From Tipula vernalis (Eukaryota > Arthropoda > Insecta > Diptera > Tipulidae), in NCBI GenBank assembly GCA_958295665.1, contig OY282558.1, positions 186,474,015-186,538,014 of the forward strand: a DNA stretch of 64,000 bases, read 5' to 3'. Below the pieces are notes generated by a model. It was not told where the DNA came from. It worked only from the letters and a program-made list of their open reading frames with translations, and made no database searches. Of this stretch, positions 1-9,135 are shown piece by piece. The position numbers were made by a program, and so were the translations under genes. The first letter of the stretch is position 1, and each line of letters opens with the position of its first letter.

Positions 1-9
1 ATGACCACC
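1..9. repeat. Outer end of a terminal inverted repeat cut by the window edge
   Basis: The first nine bases, ATGACCACC, equal the outermost bases of the right terminal inverted repeat of the fold-back element that ends at 3743. This suggests that a further copy of that element lies just upstream of the window. Nine bases alone could be chance. Confidence 0.35.
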
Positions 10-52
10 CTGATCTATATATCAAGATATAGAAAAATATTGGGAACAACTA

Positions 53-1027
53 CACTCTCAAAAAAGTCTCTGTTTTTGTTGTTGTTGCTTAGCTAATACA
101 TAGCAAAAAACCAATAATAAATAGTACATTTCCCTAATAGGATCCGCGTAAAGAGCGAACGAGGCGGCCCGTACAAAACATTTCGTTGGCTTTGTCATGT
201 ATCAATTTTCAAGAAAAGTATTTCTGTCTATTATACTTTGTACATAACATAAAAACCAAGAACCAAAACCATACCGAAACCCACAAAAAATGTTTATACG
301 TATGTATGTATAAACACCTTTGTTTGGCTTGCAAGAACGCATTCAATTATGCGTAAATATAAAATCGAATATGAAATTAACTACGGACGTATGTTAATTT
401 ACATTAAAAACTATTTTGATACGATCCAATTATTAGGTTTCAGTAATAAAATCAATCACACACACGTTAAAACATGCACCGAATAGAAATCAATAATTTT
501 GATTTCTTTATCTATAAATATAAAAACATTGCCTGATAAATGCATCCCGGTGGATTGCATTTTCCAAAATTACACTTTATATTATTTCACTTCCACTTTA
601 ATTATTATTTCACTAAAAACTGAATTAAATAGAATTAAAATTATAATTATAATTAAAACTTTATATACTACATAAATAAAACAAAATAAAAATAAAATTA
701 AATTAAATTTTTTGAAGAGGATAGAAAAAACACGTCTATCCTCTTTGAATGTTCGCACTCGCCAATAGTTTGAATCAACTATGATTATGGATAAAAAATA
801 AAAATAATCTATGAAATTAACTACTTTATACGTTATAAATTCGAAATGCGTGGTAATAAAATTAAATACTTTTCTGATGTATATTAATACTAATATATAT
901 ATGTGATTAAATTTAAAAATTTTAAATTATAAAAATTATGACACTAATTTATTGACTAATTTTTATAACAGTTTTTAGTTGATTATAAAACGAAATTTTT
1001 AGTTTTTACTAAAATTTTTTTTGAGTG
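53..1027. mobile_element. Non-autonomous TIR element (MITE-like), CMC-type ends
   Basis: The left end starts CACTCTCAAAAAA and the right end, read in reverse complement, starts CACTCAAAAAAAA. Both ends are flanked by TA (51-52 and 1028-1029), which looks like a 2-bp target duplication. No reading frame of note lies inside. The ends resemble those of the large element at 14789-30544 (CACTCTTAGAAA, also TA-flanked), so it may be a non-autonomous relative. This link is inferred from ends only; the interiors are not obviously alike. Confidence 0.55.
715..745. repeat. Perfect 11-bp hairpin inside the small TIR element
   Basis: AAGAGGATAGA (715-725) and its exact reverse complement (735-745) enclose a 9-nt loop. 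No function is claimed; it could be a structural feature of the MITE. Confidence 0.6.
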
Positions 1028-1432
1028 TAGGATCAAACATTGAAATTAAAACATTTATTCAAACCAAGGTGGTCATTTTGTGGTGCTATATCACATTTGG
1101 TGATAAAACTGTGATAAACTGACATTTGTCGTAGCTTACTGCGGTCCCATCTTGGATGAACAACGTCACGTCGTATATTGATTTGAATGAAAATGACCAC
1201 AAAATCTTGCGTCTTACTTCTACAAGTGGAAAAAATTGTTTATTTTGTTGTTTAAATTTTTTTTCTATGGAGTTTGGTTAAAAACACCTCTAATCAAAAT
1301 TTCAAAAAATGAATGAAATTTACATTGACGCGAATAATAAATAAATGATATTTATTAACAAAATAATCATTTATATATTATTGAAATAAAATTAATGGAT
1401 TATTGTTTAATTTACAGGAAAACAAAATATAA

Positions 1433-2152
1433 AAATCAACAATTATTTTAGTTTTGTATAGTAAATTGTATGTTAAAAGAACCATTCTAGTAGCCTAGAA
1501 TAACAAATTTCACAAAAACAATCATCCTCCTAATAGAAATGGACAAAAAATAAGCTATTCTTAAACGAAAATCAACAGAAACCATCTGACATAACCTCAC
1601 AAAATACAAATAATGGTCGGTGTTTAAACATGAAATTCTAATAAATCAAAGGATTTTCTAGTTATGTTAACTTAAAAATATAATAATTAGTATTTTGTTA
1701 ACAAACAGTTTTGTTTTGCACTTCATATCATGGTAATTTTCATTCATTTGTTTAAAATTTTAAATTAATTTTTTTATATCAAACTACATGGAGTTTGATC
1801 GAAAGCAACTAAATTAAAGTTTTTAAAAAATGAATGAAAATTACTGTGATACGAACTGCAAACCAAAATTGTTGATTAACAAAAGACTAATTATTATATT
1901 TTTAAGGTAACATAACTAGAAAACCCTTTGGTATATTAGAATTTCATGTTTAAACACCGACCATTATTTGCATTTTGTGAACTTATGTCAGATGGTTTAT
2001 GTTGATTTTCGTTTAAGAATTGCTTATTTTTTGTCCGTTTCTATTAGGAGGATGATTGTTTTTGTGAAATTTGTTATTCTAGGCTACTAGAATGGTTCTT
2101 TTAACATACAATTTAATACACAAAACTGAAATAATTGTTGATTTTTATATTA
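1433..2152. repeat. Long imperfect inverted repeat (fold-back arms)
   Basis: The segment 1433-1712 is matched in reverse complement by about 1868-2152. For example, CCTAGAATAACAAATTTCAC near 1494 has its reverse complement near 2070. The centre (about 1715-1865) is itself a hairpin. A transcript through this block would form a stem of about 280 bp. Confidence 0.7.
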
Positions 2153-2279
2153 CATAGTAATATAAAAATCAACAATTGAGGTTACGTGTCAAATCATCAC
2201 TTTGATTCATTGTTTTCCCCTTAAAATTCATTTTGCAGTGTTGTCATTTTGTGGTAATATATTACATTTGGCGATACTA

Positions 2280-2691
2280 GCCGTGTTTTCCATGAGAACT
2301 GCACTAGAACTCGATAAACTTTAAATTCCTTTTATTCTATGTAAAACGAAAAAAAATAAATTCATAAAGCGCGAATGTGTAGTGTACTTGATATAATTAC
2401 ATATTTTGAGTTTAAAAATTTCCCCCTTCAGTTATTTCATCAATATTTTCTTATTTCTTGCTGACGTCATTACACGCAACTACACTCGATAAATTCATGG
2501 GTTTATCCAGTGTAACTAAAAAATAAGCTATAATTGTCATTATTTGTTGATGTAACAACTTAAAATGTGTATTTATGTGAAATGCACTACACATTATCAC
2601 TTTATGAATTTAATTTTTTTTCCTGTTTACATAGAATAAAAGGAATTTAAAATTTATCGAGTTCTAGTGCAGTTCTCATGGAAAACACGAC
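2280..2691. mobile_element. 412-bp MITE with TA target duplication, nested in the fold-back element
   Basis: The ends are long inverted repeats (70 bp or more) that start GCCGTGTTTTCCATGAG on the left and GTCGTGTTTTCCATGAG on the right in reverse complement. TA flanks both sides (2278-2279 and 2692-2693). It has no coding capacity. TA plus long TIRs suggests mobilisation by a Tc1/mariner-like transposase, but no matching autonomous element is in the window. It interrupts the second repeat unit of the surrounding element. Confidence 0.75.
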
Positions 2692-2710
2692 TACTGTGAA
2701 AATAAATAAA

Positions 2711-3490
2711 TTGTCGTAGCTAACTATGGTGGTGTCATGGATGAATATCGTCAAGTCGCATAATGATTTAAATGAAAAAGACCACAACTTCTTCTGTCTT
2801 ACTTTTACACGTGGAACAAAAAAAATATATTTTGTTGTTTACATTTGTTTTATATGGAGTTTAGTTAAAAAATGCTCTAATAGAAATACCAAAAAATGAA
2901 TGAAATTTACATTGACGCGAAATATAAATGAATGATATTTATTAACAAAATGATCATTTATATATTTTTGAAATAAAATTAATGGGTTATTGACTATTGT
3001 TAAATTTACAAGATTTTTGAAATGCAAAAATCAACAATTATTTTAATTTTGTGTAGTAAATTATTTGTTAAAAATAACATTCTAGTTGCCTAGAATAACA
3101 AATTTCATCGGGAGCTCAAAAAAGCAAAGGACAAAAAAAATTCTTAAACAAAAATCAACATAAACCATCTGATATAACCCCACAAAATGCATATATTGGT
3201 CAATGTTTAAACATCAAATTCTAACAAACCAAAGGCTTTTCTAGTTATGTTATGTTAAAAATATAATTGGTCTTTTTTCAATCGACAATTTTATTTTGCA
3301 CTTGGTTTCATGATAATTTTCATTCATTTTTTTAAAACTTTAATTTAGTTGTTTTTGATCAAACTCCAAATAGTTTGATGGAAAACAACTAAATTGGGGT
3401 TTTAAAAAAATGAATGAAAATTATCATGAAACCAAGTGCAAAATAAAATTGATGATTGACAAAGGACTGATTATTATATTTTTAACATTT
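2711..3490. repeat. Second direct copy of the block at 1126-1907
   Basis: The stretch starting TTGTCGTAGC at 2711 follows the one at 1126 closely for about 780 bp, with scattered substitutions and small indels. The offset is 1585 bp. This copy also ends in a hairpin around 3305-3475. It shows that the surrounding element is internally duplicated. Confidence 0.7.
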
Positions 3491-3783
3491 TATGTAAATA
3501 ATAAACACCTTTGCATTAAAGTATTACTTTATCGCCACACAAATAGCACTTCGTATAAAATGTTCATATAATGTCATTTGAGATTATGTGGAAACGTCAA
3601 CTTATCACTTTGATTCATAATTTTCCCCTTAAAATTCATTTTGCAGGGTTGTGTTTGTAGACTTTCTCCATTTTTTTATATCACACAAAAAAAGTCTCCA
3701 CTAGTGATATAAAGGTGTGATATAGCACCACAAAATGACCACCCAGTTGATCGTTTTATTAATATTGTTATACCGAATATAGG

Positions 3784-5294
3784 ATGTTGAATTATTTAAA
3801 AGATAAAGATTTGTTAAAATCGTTTACGCAATTTACAATAAATTTCGAAATTACGAATATTTATGAAAATGGGGATTTGATATTGGACGAAATGAAATAT
3901 TCGGGTGTGCTAATGCCTTCGCGCTTTCAATTTAGAAAAATATTCGAGGAGGGTGATAATCTGTTAAAGTCAATGGAATTAATAAAAACTCTTAAACCAA
4001 GCAAAGAACATATTCAAAATTTTCTGCAAGGTGAAACTTTTCAAAGTAGGAGTCAAATGTTTAGCGAAAAAGAAATTTTCATGTAAGTATACAAAGTATT
4101 TCGGCGTTTTCCCAACTCTAGAGTTCAGCACAAATATGTACCATATTTTTGCTGTGAGTATGGTTAAGGCCGTAGATATGAAAGTTTTTGGTAGCAATCG
4201 ATGTTCTTATCTACTTTTAGAGGAATTAAAAAGTTTAAAAGAAACTTCTTTGAAAATTAATACATCTATTGGTTATTTTCAAGTACGTTTTTTCCTCGGT
4301 TTGTTTTTAGGTGATAATTTGGCAGTTAATTCTGCCTCAGGCTTTACAAGCTCGTTTTCTTCTAGTTATTGTTGTCGATTTTTTAAAATACACAAATCTG
4401 AACTACATTTTTGTTCAGATGGATCCCTATTGGAAATGCGCACTGAATCAAATTATGCAAAAGATGTTGCAAAAAACAGTTTATCTCTTACGGGCATTAA
4501 AGAATGCTCTTTTTTCAATGAACTTAAATGTTTTTAAATTACCGAAAACTTTAGCGTAGATGTTATGTACGACATTTTTGTAGTTTAAATTATGGTTCGC
4601 TTCATATTGGAAACCAATGTCAGGCCATCAAATTAGAACATTTGAAAAAGAATCATTTAAATATGTCGGCTAGCGAAATGACGTTTGTGCATTTTTTGCC
4701 TTTATTAGTTATAGACTTTGTTCCTACTGAAGATGAAGTTTGGAAATTTTTCATTTTATTTATAAGAACAACTGACCTTCAATCCTTAAAAAGTATAGTT
4801 TCAACGATTTAGCTTGAAGTTGAAGAAAATACCACCAAGCATAATTTTCTATACACAAAATTATTTAAAGATACCTTAAAGCCAAAGCACCATTTCCTCT
4901 TACACTATCCAAACGTGATTAAAAAAATCAGGCCTTCCTTGTCAGCATTGGTGCTTTAGATTTGAATCCACTTTAAAACAAATTAAAATCTACGCTCACC
5001 CAACATCATCGGGAAGGAATGTGTGTGTTACTGTAGCAAAAAAAAAAATGCAATTAAAATTTACTAAATTTATTTTAACTCCTACAAAAGCAACCGTTGT
5101 TATAAATGACGAACGTGGACATTTTGATGCTTACAATTTACCAAATTCAACAAATTTTTCCGACAAGGTAGTCTCACCTATCGAAAACTTTGACAGTAAA
5201 ACTATGGAAATATCTACCCTTCTAAATGGAATCAAATTGATCCGTCTTAAAAGACATTTATTTATAGATTGCCCTTTACCTATATTTTTTTAAG
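3784..5294 (+). pseudogene. Relic of a CMC-type DNA transposon presumed transposase
   Basis: Broken in several frames, this stretch keeps blocks seen in the 806-aa presumed transposase at 27629-30049. Near 4310, GDNLAVNSASGFTSSF aligns with DDNLGANTLYGLHESF. Near 4885, KPKHHFLLHYPNVIKK aligns with PKQHFLIHYPRIIQQ. Around 4965, RFESTLKQIK aligns with RFEGKHNTFKQ. Between them lies a helix-rich stretch (VWKFFILFIRTTDL) that also has a counterpart. Stops and frameshifts occur throughout, so it is dead. It is a related but clearly different family from the element at 14789-30544. The start at 3784 is simply the first open codon after the fold-back element ends. Confidence 0.7.
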
Positions 5295-5427
5295 TTACAT
5301 TTTTTTATATTTTTCTTATTAAATGAACAGCTAATTATTAAAGTACCAAATTGAACAAAAAACTGTTGCCAAATTTTTACTTCCCAAAAAACACGCCCAA
5401 AACCGGTTAACAATCAAATTTTCAACA

Positions 5428-6590
5428 ATGGATAATAATATGGAACTGGTTGAAATGTCAAATTACATTAACTATACTCCAAATACTGTTAACATACCTG
5501 AACAAGTGCAACTCGATAGTCATCAACCAACCACTTAGAACGTAAATCCTCACTATGTAATTCTCGGTGAATCACATACTAGCAACCAGCCAAACGATCC
5601 AGTCACCGAGTCTCAATATGATGATGGTGGTATTTTAAATACATATATTGAATGCAACTTACAACAATGCAAGATACATATTATAAAACTATAATTATAA
5701 TATAACAGATTAATAATTTATTTGTATTTGTTTACAAAACGAAATTGATTTAGAATCACTTAAGTTCATGCAAAAGTATCATGCAGACGAACTTCTTTCA
5801 GTTCAATCATTAGGTATAAAAATAAAGTTTATTTGAATGGCAGCGGCTTCAGGTAAATAATAAATTTTTAAAAATAAAACGGTCTTTTAATGTAGACACT
5901 AGTACACAAGGCGATTTTAACAACGTGCCAGAGAAGTCTGAAAATGTAACTTGAAAAAAAAAAAAAACATTCGGTTTCTTGAAAAATAAAACCTTTTTTG
6001 TTTTAGATTCTTCTAAAACAAATATTGGAACATCCCATCCAAGGAAAAGCTTTGTTATCTTTATCAGAACTTTATTAATTCGATCTTTATTAAAATTATT
6101 AGATCCTAACAGGTCAATGGTCAACCAAATTGTGACTTATTATATGAACAAGAACCTGCCAATGTGTGTTAACCAATGTGAAGCAATGGCTTAACAAATC
6201 GAGTGCCACTTTCCAACTGAATCTGCGGTAAGCTTTACATTCGTTATTTATGTCAAGTTATATTGTTTACTAATTTAAATATTAATTTTTCACTGTAGTA
6301 CAGTCGTATGGTATAAGAAAAAATTAACGATACATTTTATTTATAGCATAAAACTTAATAAATAAACAAATAAATTTGACAGTTTTAAATAACTAAATTT
6401 TCTTAGTTTTAATTAAATGCTTTAACATTATTACAACAAAATAAACACTTTATTTATTTACATTTCAGACAGTTTTCTTTCAAAGGAGGAACAATCTGAA
6501 ATCAAAAGGCCAGTTATACGATCGTTATAATAATAGAATATCAAAGCTTCGGAGTTCAGCCCTTATTCCGAAACAAAAAAAAATTGATCA
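5428..6590 (+). pseudogene. Relic of the first gene of a CMC-type transposon
   Basis: Separate short frames resemble, in order and character, the first gene of the element at 14789-30544. One is an acidic N-terminal frame beginning MDNNMELVEMSNYI at 5428. A second is a segment around 6080-6225 with CEAMA, a stop and then HFPTES, followed by a possible GTAAGC donor. A third, near 6495, reads LKSKGQLYDRYNNRISKL and matches the role of GGYVGNRLKTI in the better copy. It lies downstream of the transposase relic, the reverse of the order in the intact element. The assignment rests on weak similarity and is tentative. Confidence 0.45.
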
Positions 6591-6639
6591 ATAAAATGAT
6601 TAACAACTGTTCTATATTGTTTAACCCAGGACAAAAAAG

Positions 6640-7381
6640 GTGACTTAAAACCATAAAACCAACGGCACCTAAAATCAGAGCACTACGAAAAATTCACAAA
6701 CCAGAAATGACCATGAGACCAATCGAAGACTTCACAACCGCATCAGCGTACAAAGTTGCTAAAGAAATTAATTATTTTCTCAGCAAAAATATACAATTAC
6801 AGAACAATCATTCAATCAGAAATAATATTGAACTAATCAACAACATAGAATCAATAGATATACCACCTACAGCGAAACTGGCATCATTCGACATAACCAA
6901 CATGTATACAAACATACCAACTCAAGAGACAATTCAAATAACCAAGGAACTGTTACAGAAAAACGGAATCAGGAAAGAAAAAATTGACGAAATTATCACT
7001 CTAATCAAAACAGTCACAGAACAAAACTATTCTCAACACAATAACAAATTCTATTCACAGACTGATGGACTTCCAATGGGGAATGCTCTATCAGGAACCT
7101 TAGCTAACATATACATGAATCACTTTGAAAATCAGCATATATTAACAGAATCGAACAACAAAAACCAAATAATCAGGTTCTGGCACAGATACGTGGACGA
7201 TATTCTAATACTATTTAACGGCACAATGAGACAGCTCAGCAATCTTCGCAAAAACATAAACAACAAATATCTGAACATAAAATTTACTCTAGAATCAGAG
7301 ACGAACAAAGCCATTAATTTTTTAGTCTTGATAATAACAAATTTTAACAACAAGCATACATTCAAAATATATAGAAAACAA
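6640..7381 (+). pseudogene. Penelope-like element reverse transcriptase fragment
   Basis: A 230-codon frame (6707-7399), plus in-frame sequence just upstream, shows the hallmarks of Penelope-like RT: PKIRALRKIHKP, then RPIEDF, SFDITNMYTNIP, DGLPMGNALSGTLANIYM and the catalytic box RYVDD. The N-terminal part of the usual protein is missing. The frame is cut at 7381 where the tandem-repeat block begins; the last residues of the 230-codon frame belong to that block. The matching endonuclease domain resumes at about 8471, so one element was split. Not functional. Confidence 0.85.
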
Positions 7382-7701
7382 GTACGGGTGGGATTTTGAT
7401 ATTTCTACTTTTTCTGGTAGATATATTTATAAATGATTGGCCTCTTCATTTTTTCTGATTAACAAGTCGAAATTGTTGTGAATGCCATTATTTTTAATAT
7501 ATTTTGTCTATAAAAAGCCGGAACAATCTTATTGATTTAATTAATACAGACAAACTTTCTCTTTCTATTATTTGTGTGGGCATAAAACACACAGAAATGA
7601 GATTTCCTTGAGTTTTTTGATTTGGTGAATTTTATAATTCGCTAAATCAATGCGTTCTTGCCTCATACTTAATGTATGAAGTTAGAATTTTGTTTTTGTA
7701 A

Positions 7702-7771
7702 TTTGGTCGTAGCTACCTGATGAGTAACCCGAACTTTTTTGTTTGTACGAACTTATCAGTACGAAACCAAA
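7702..7771 (+). ncRNA. Hammerhead ribozyme-like motif, copy 1
   Basis: Conserved hammerhead elements occur in type III order. TTTGGT (7702-7707) pairs with ACCAAA (7766-7771, starting in the last A of GAAA) as stem III. C7708 is the predicted cleavage base. GTAGCTAC (7709-7716) would be stem I, then come the core CTGATGA (7717-7723), a weak stem II (GTA with TAC) enclosing a long loop, and GAAA (7763-7766). Stem I is a palindrome too short for a stable hairpin, so dimer formation may be needed. Penelope-like elements are known to carry hammerheads, usually type I. Activity is unproven. Confidence 0.45.
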
Positions 7772-8166
7772 CTACCACAGAGAAAGCTCAAGGAAACTTT
7801 TCATTTTTGGAGTCGATACACTTTGTATTGACCACGGGTTAAAGTACGGGTGGGATTTTGATATTTCTACTTTTTCTGGTAGATATATTTATAAATGATT
7901 GGCCTCTTCATTTTTCTGATTAACAAGTCGAAATTGTTGTGAATGCCATTATTTTTAATATATTTTGTCTATAAAAAGCCGAAACAATCTTATTAATTTA
8001 ATTAATACAGACAAACTTTCTCTTTCTATTATTTGTGTGGGACTGCGAGCATAAAACACACAGAAATGAGATTTCCTTGAGTTTTTTGATTTGGTGAATT
8101 TTATAATTCGCTAAATCAATGCGTTCTTGCCTCATACTTAATGTATGAAGTTAGAATTTTATTTTT

Positions 8167-8244
8167 GTAGTTTGGTTGTAGCTACCTGATGAGTAGACCG
8201 AACTTTTTTGTTTGTACGAACTTATCAGTACGAAACCAAACTAC
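8167..8244 (+). ncRNA. Hammerhead ribozyme-like motif, copy 2
   Basis: This is the same arrangement 469 bp downstream. Stem III is a perfect 10 bp here: GTAGTTTGGT (8167-8176) against ACCAAACTAC ending at 8244. The predicted cleavage base is T8177, allowed but usually slower than C. CTGATGA is at 8186-8192 and GAAA at 8232-8235. The longer compensated stem relative to copy 1 argues against coincidence. A competing pairing, CTGATGAG with CTTATCAG (8222-8229), would hide the core. Confidence 0.5.
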
Positions 8245-8470
8245 CACAGAGAAAGCTCAAGGAAACTTTTCATTTTTGGAGTCGATATACTTTGTATTGA
8301 CCACGGGTTAAAGTACGGGTGGGATTTTGATATTTCTACTTTTTCTGGTAGATATATTTATAAATGGTTGGCCTCTTCATTTTTTCTGATTAACAAGTCG
8401 AAATTGTTGTGAATGCCATTATTTTTAATATATTTTGTCTATAAAAAGCCGAAACAATTTTATTGATTTA

Positions 8471-8760
8471 AGAATATAACGATATAGGGAATCGACTTAA
8501 ACAACATAACATAAATACACCAATAGACATCGGAATCTATAAGAATACATGTAATGATTGCCCCAAATTCTTCAAAAGAAATCGGAAAACCAAAAATCGA
8601 CTCGAAATATGCACAACACTTGACTACAGAAAAACAAAATTACACTGACATCAACACAAACTCACAGGTGTTACATAGAATACGAAAAGGAATACTAATG
8701 AACAGATTAGAAGAACTGGAAATATACAAGGAACGATTCCATTTTTACTAAACAAAAAAA
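8471..8760 (+). pseudogene. Penelope-like GIY-YIG endonuclease remnant
   Basis: The translation near 8530 reads IGIYKNTCNDCPKFF, the start of the GIY-YIG nuclease module that follows RT in Penelope-like proteins. Downstream frames are shifted. The last stretch before the stop (EELEIYKERFHFY at about 8711-8751) resembles the usual C-terminus of these proteins. Together with 6640-7381 it is one element interrupted by the 469-bp units. About 150 residues normally found between RT and GIY-YIG are absent. Confidence 0.7.
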
Positions 8761-8985
8761 TTGGCCGCAACAAAATTTACGACCCCATTGTAAATCCGTT
8801 ATTAATATCATTTTGCACATACACACCCACACACACCAGATGGTCAACAAATTCTTCTTTGTTTTTTTATCATAAACACACATCAGATGGTGTATAGAAA
8901 AAAGAAGGGCGGTAACACCCCCTTAAGAAGAAAAAACAAAATAATGGTGAAAAAAGATTCAAAAGGCACGTAGACACAAAAAATA

Positions 8986-9135
8986 GGGTATAAAAGCAGT
9001 TTTCAGCATAATTTTAGTTAGTCTTTGTTAGAAATTTGATAAAGGAGTAACATTCGAAACGATCGTAATTTCTTTTTCAAATAAAATAAATATCACGTTA
9101 AAGAAAGTGACAAAACCAAAATATTCTGTTTTATT
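8986..9135 (+). promoter_or_regulatory. Penelope-type terminal promoter-like segment
   Basis: GGTATAAAAGCAGTTTTCAGC at about 8987 combines a TATA box with a start-like CAGTTTT. After it comes GAAACGATCGTAATTTC and an AAATAAAATAAA tract, a layout often seen at Penelope ends. It probably marks the 3' end of this copy or the start of a lost tandem copy. Inference only. Confidence 0.35.

Larger units (their letters stand above)
1068..3743. mobile_element. Fold-back composite element with 28-bp TIRs
   Basis: A 28-bp terminal inverted repeat beginning GGTGGTCATTTTGTGG is exact at 1068-1095 and 3716-3743. The inside is built from two direct copies of a block of about 780 bp (from 1126 and from 2711), and each copy contains inverted arms. 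A degenerate internal copy of the left TIR occurs near 2243, so the element may be two tandem units sharing the outer ends. No coding frame is credible. Flanking target duplications were not recognised. Superfamily unknown. Confidence 0.6.
7382..8470 (+). repeat. About 2.3 tandem copies of a 469-bp unit
   Basis: Copies begin with AGTACGGGTGGGATTTTGA at 7382, 7842 and 8311; the third is partial and stops at about 8470. Copies are nearly identical, so the array is young compared with its surroundings. Each full unit carries the TATA-like TTGTCTATAAAAAGC and a hammerhead-like core. The block sits between the RT and endonuclease parts of the Penelope-like element. The shared TGTCTATAAAAAGC with the inverted flanks of the second Penelope element (near 35400) suggests the unit is a Penelope terminal repeat (pLTR) or a derivative. 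Confidence 0.85.

Noticed and set aside
4031..4537. An intact gene of 168 codons
   Set aside because: It is an internal piece of the transposase relic; the homologous blocks before and after it are in other frames.
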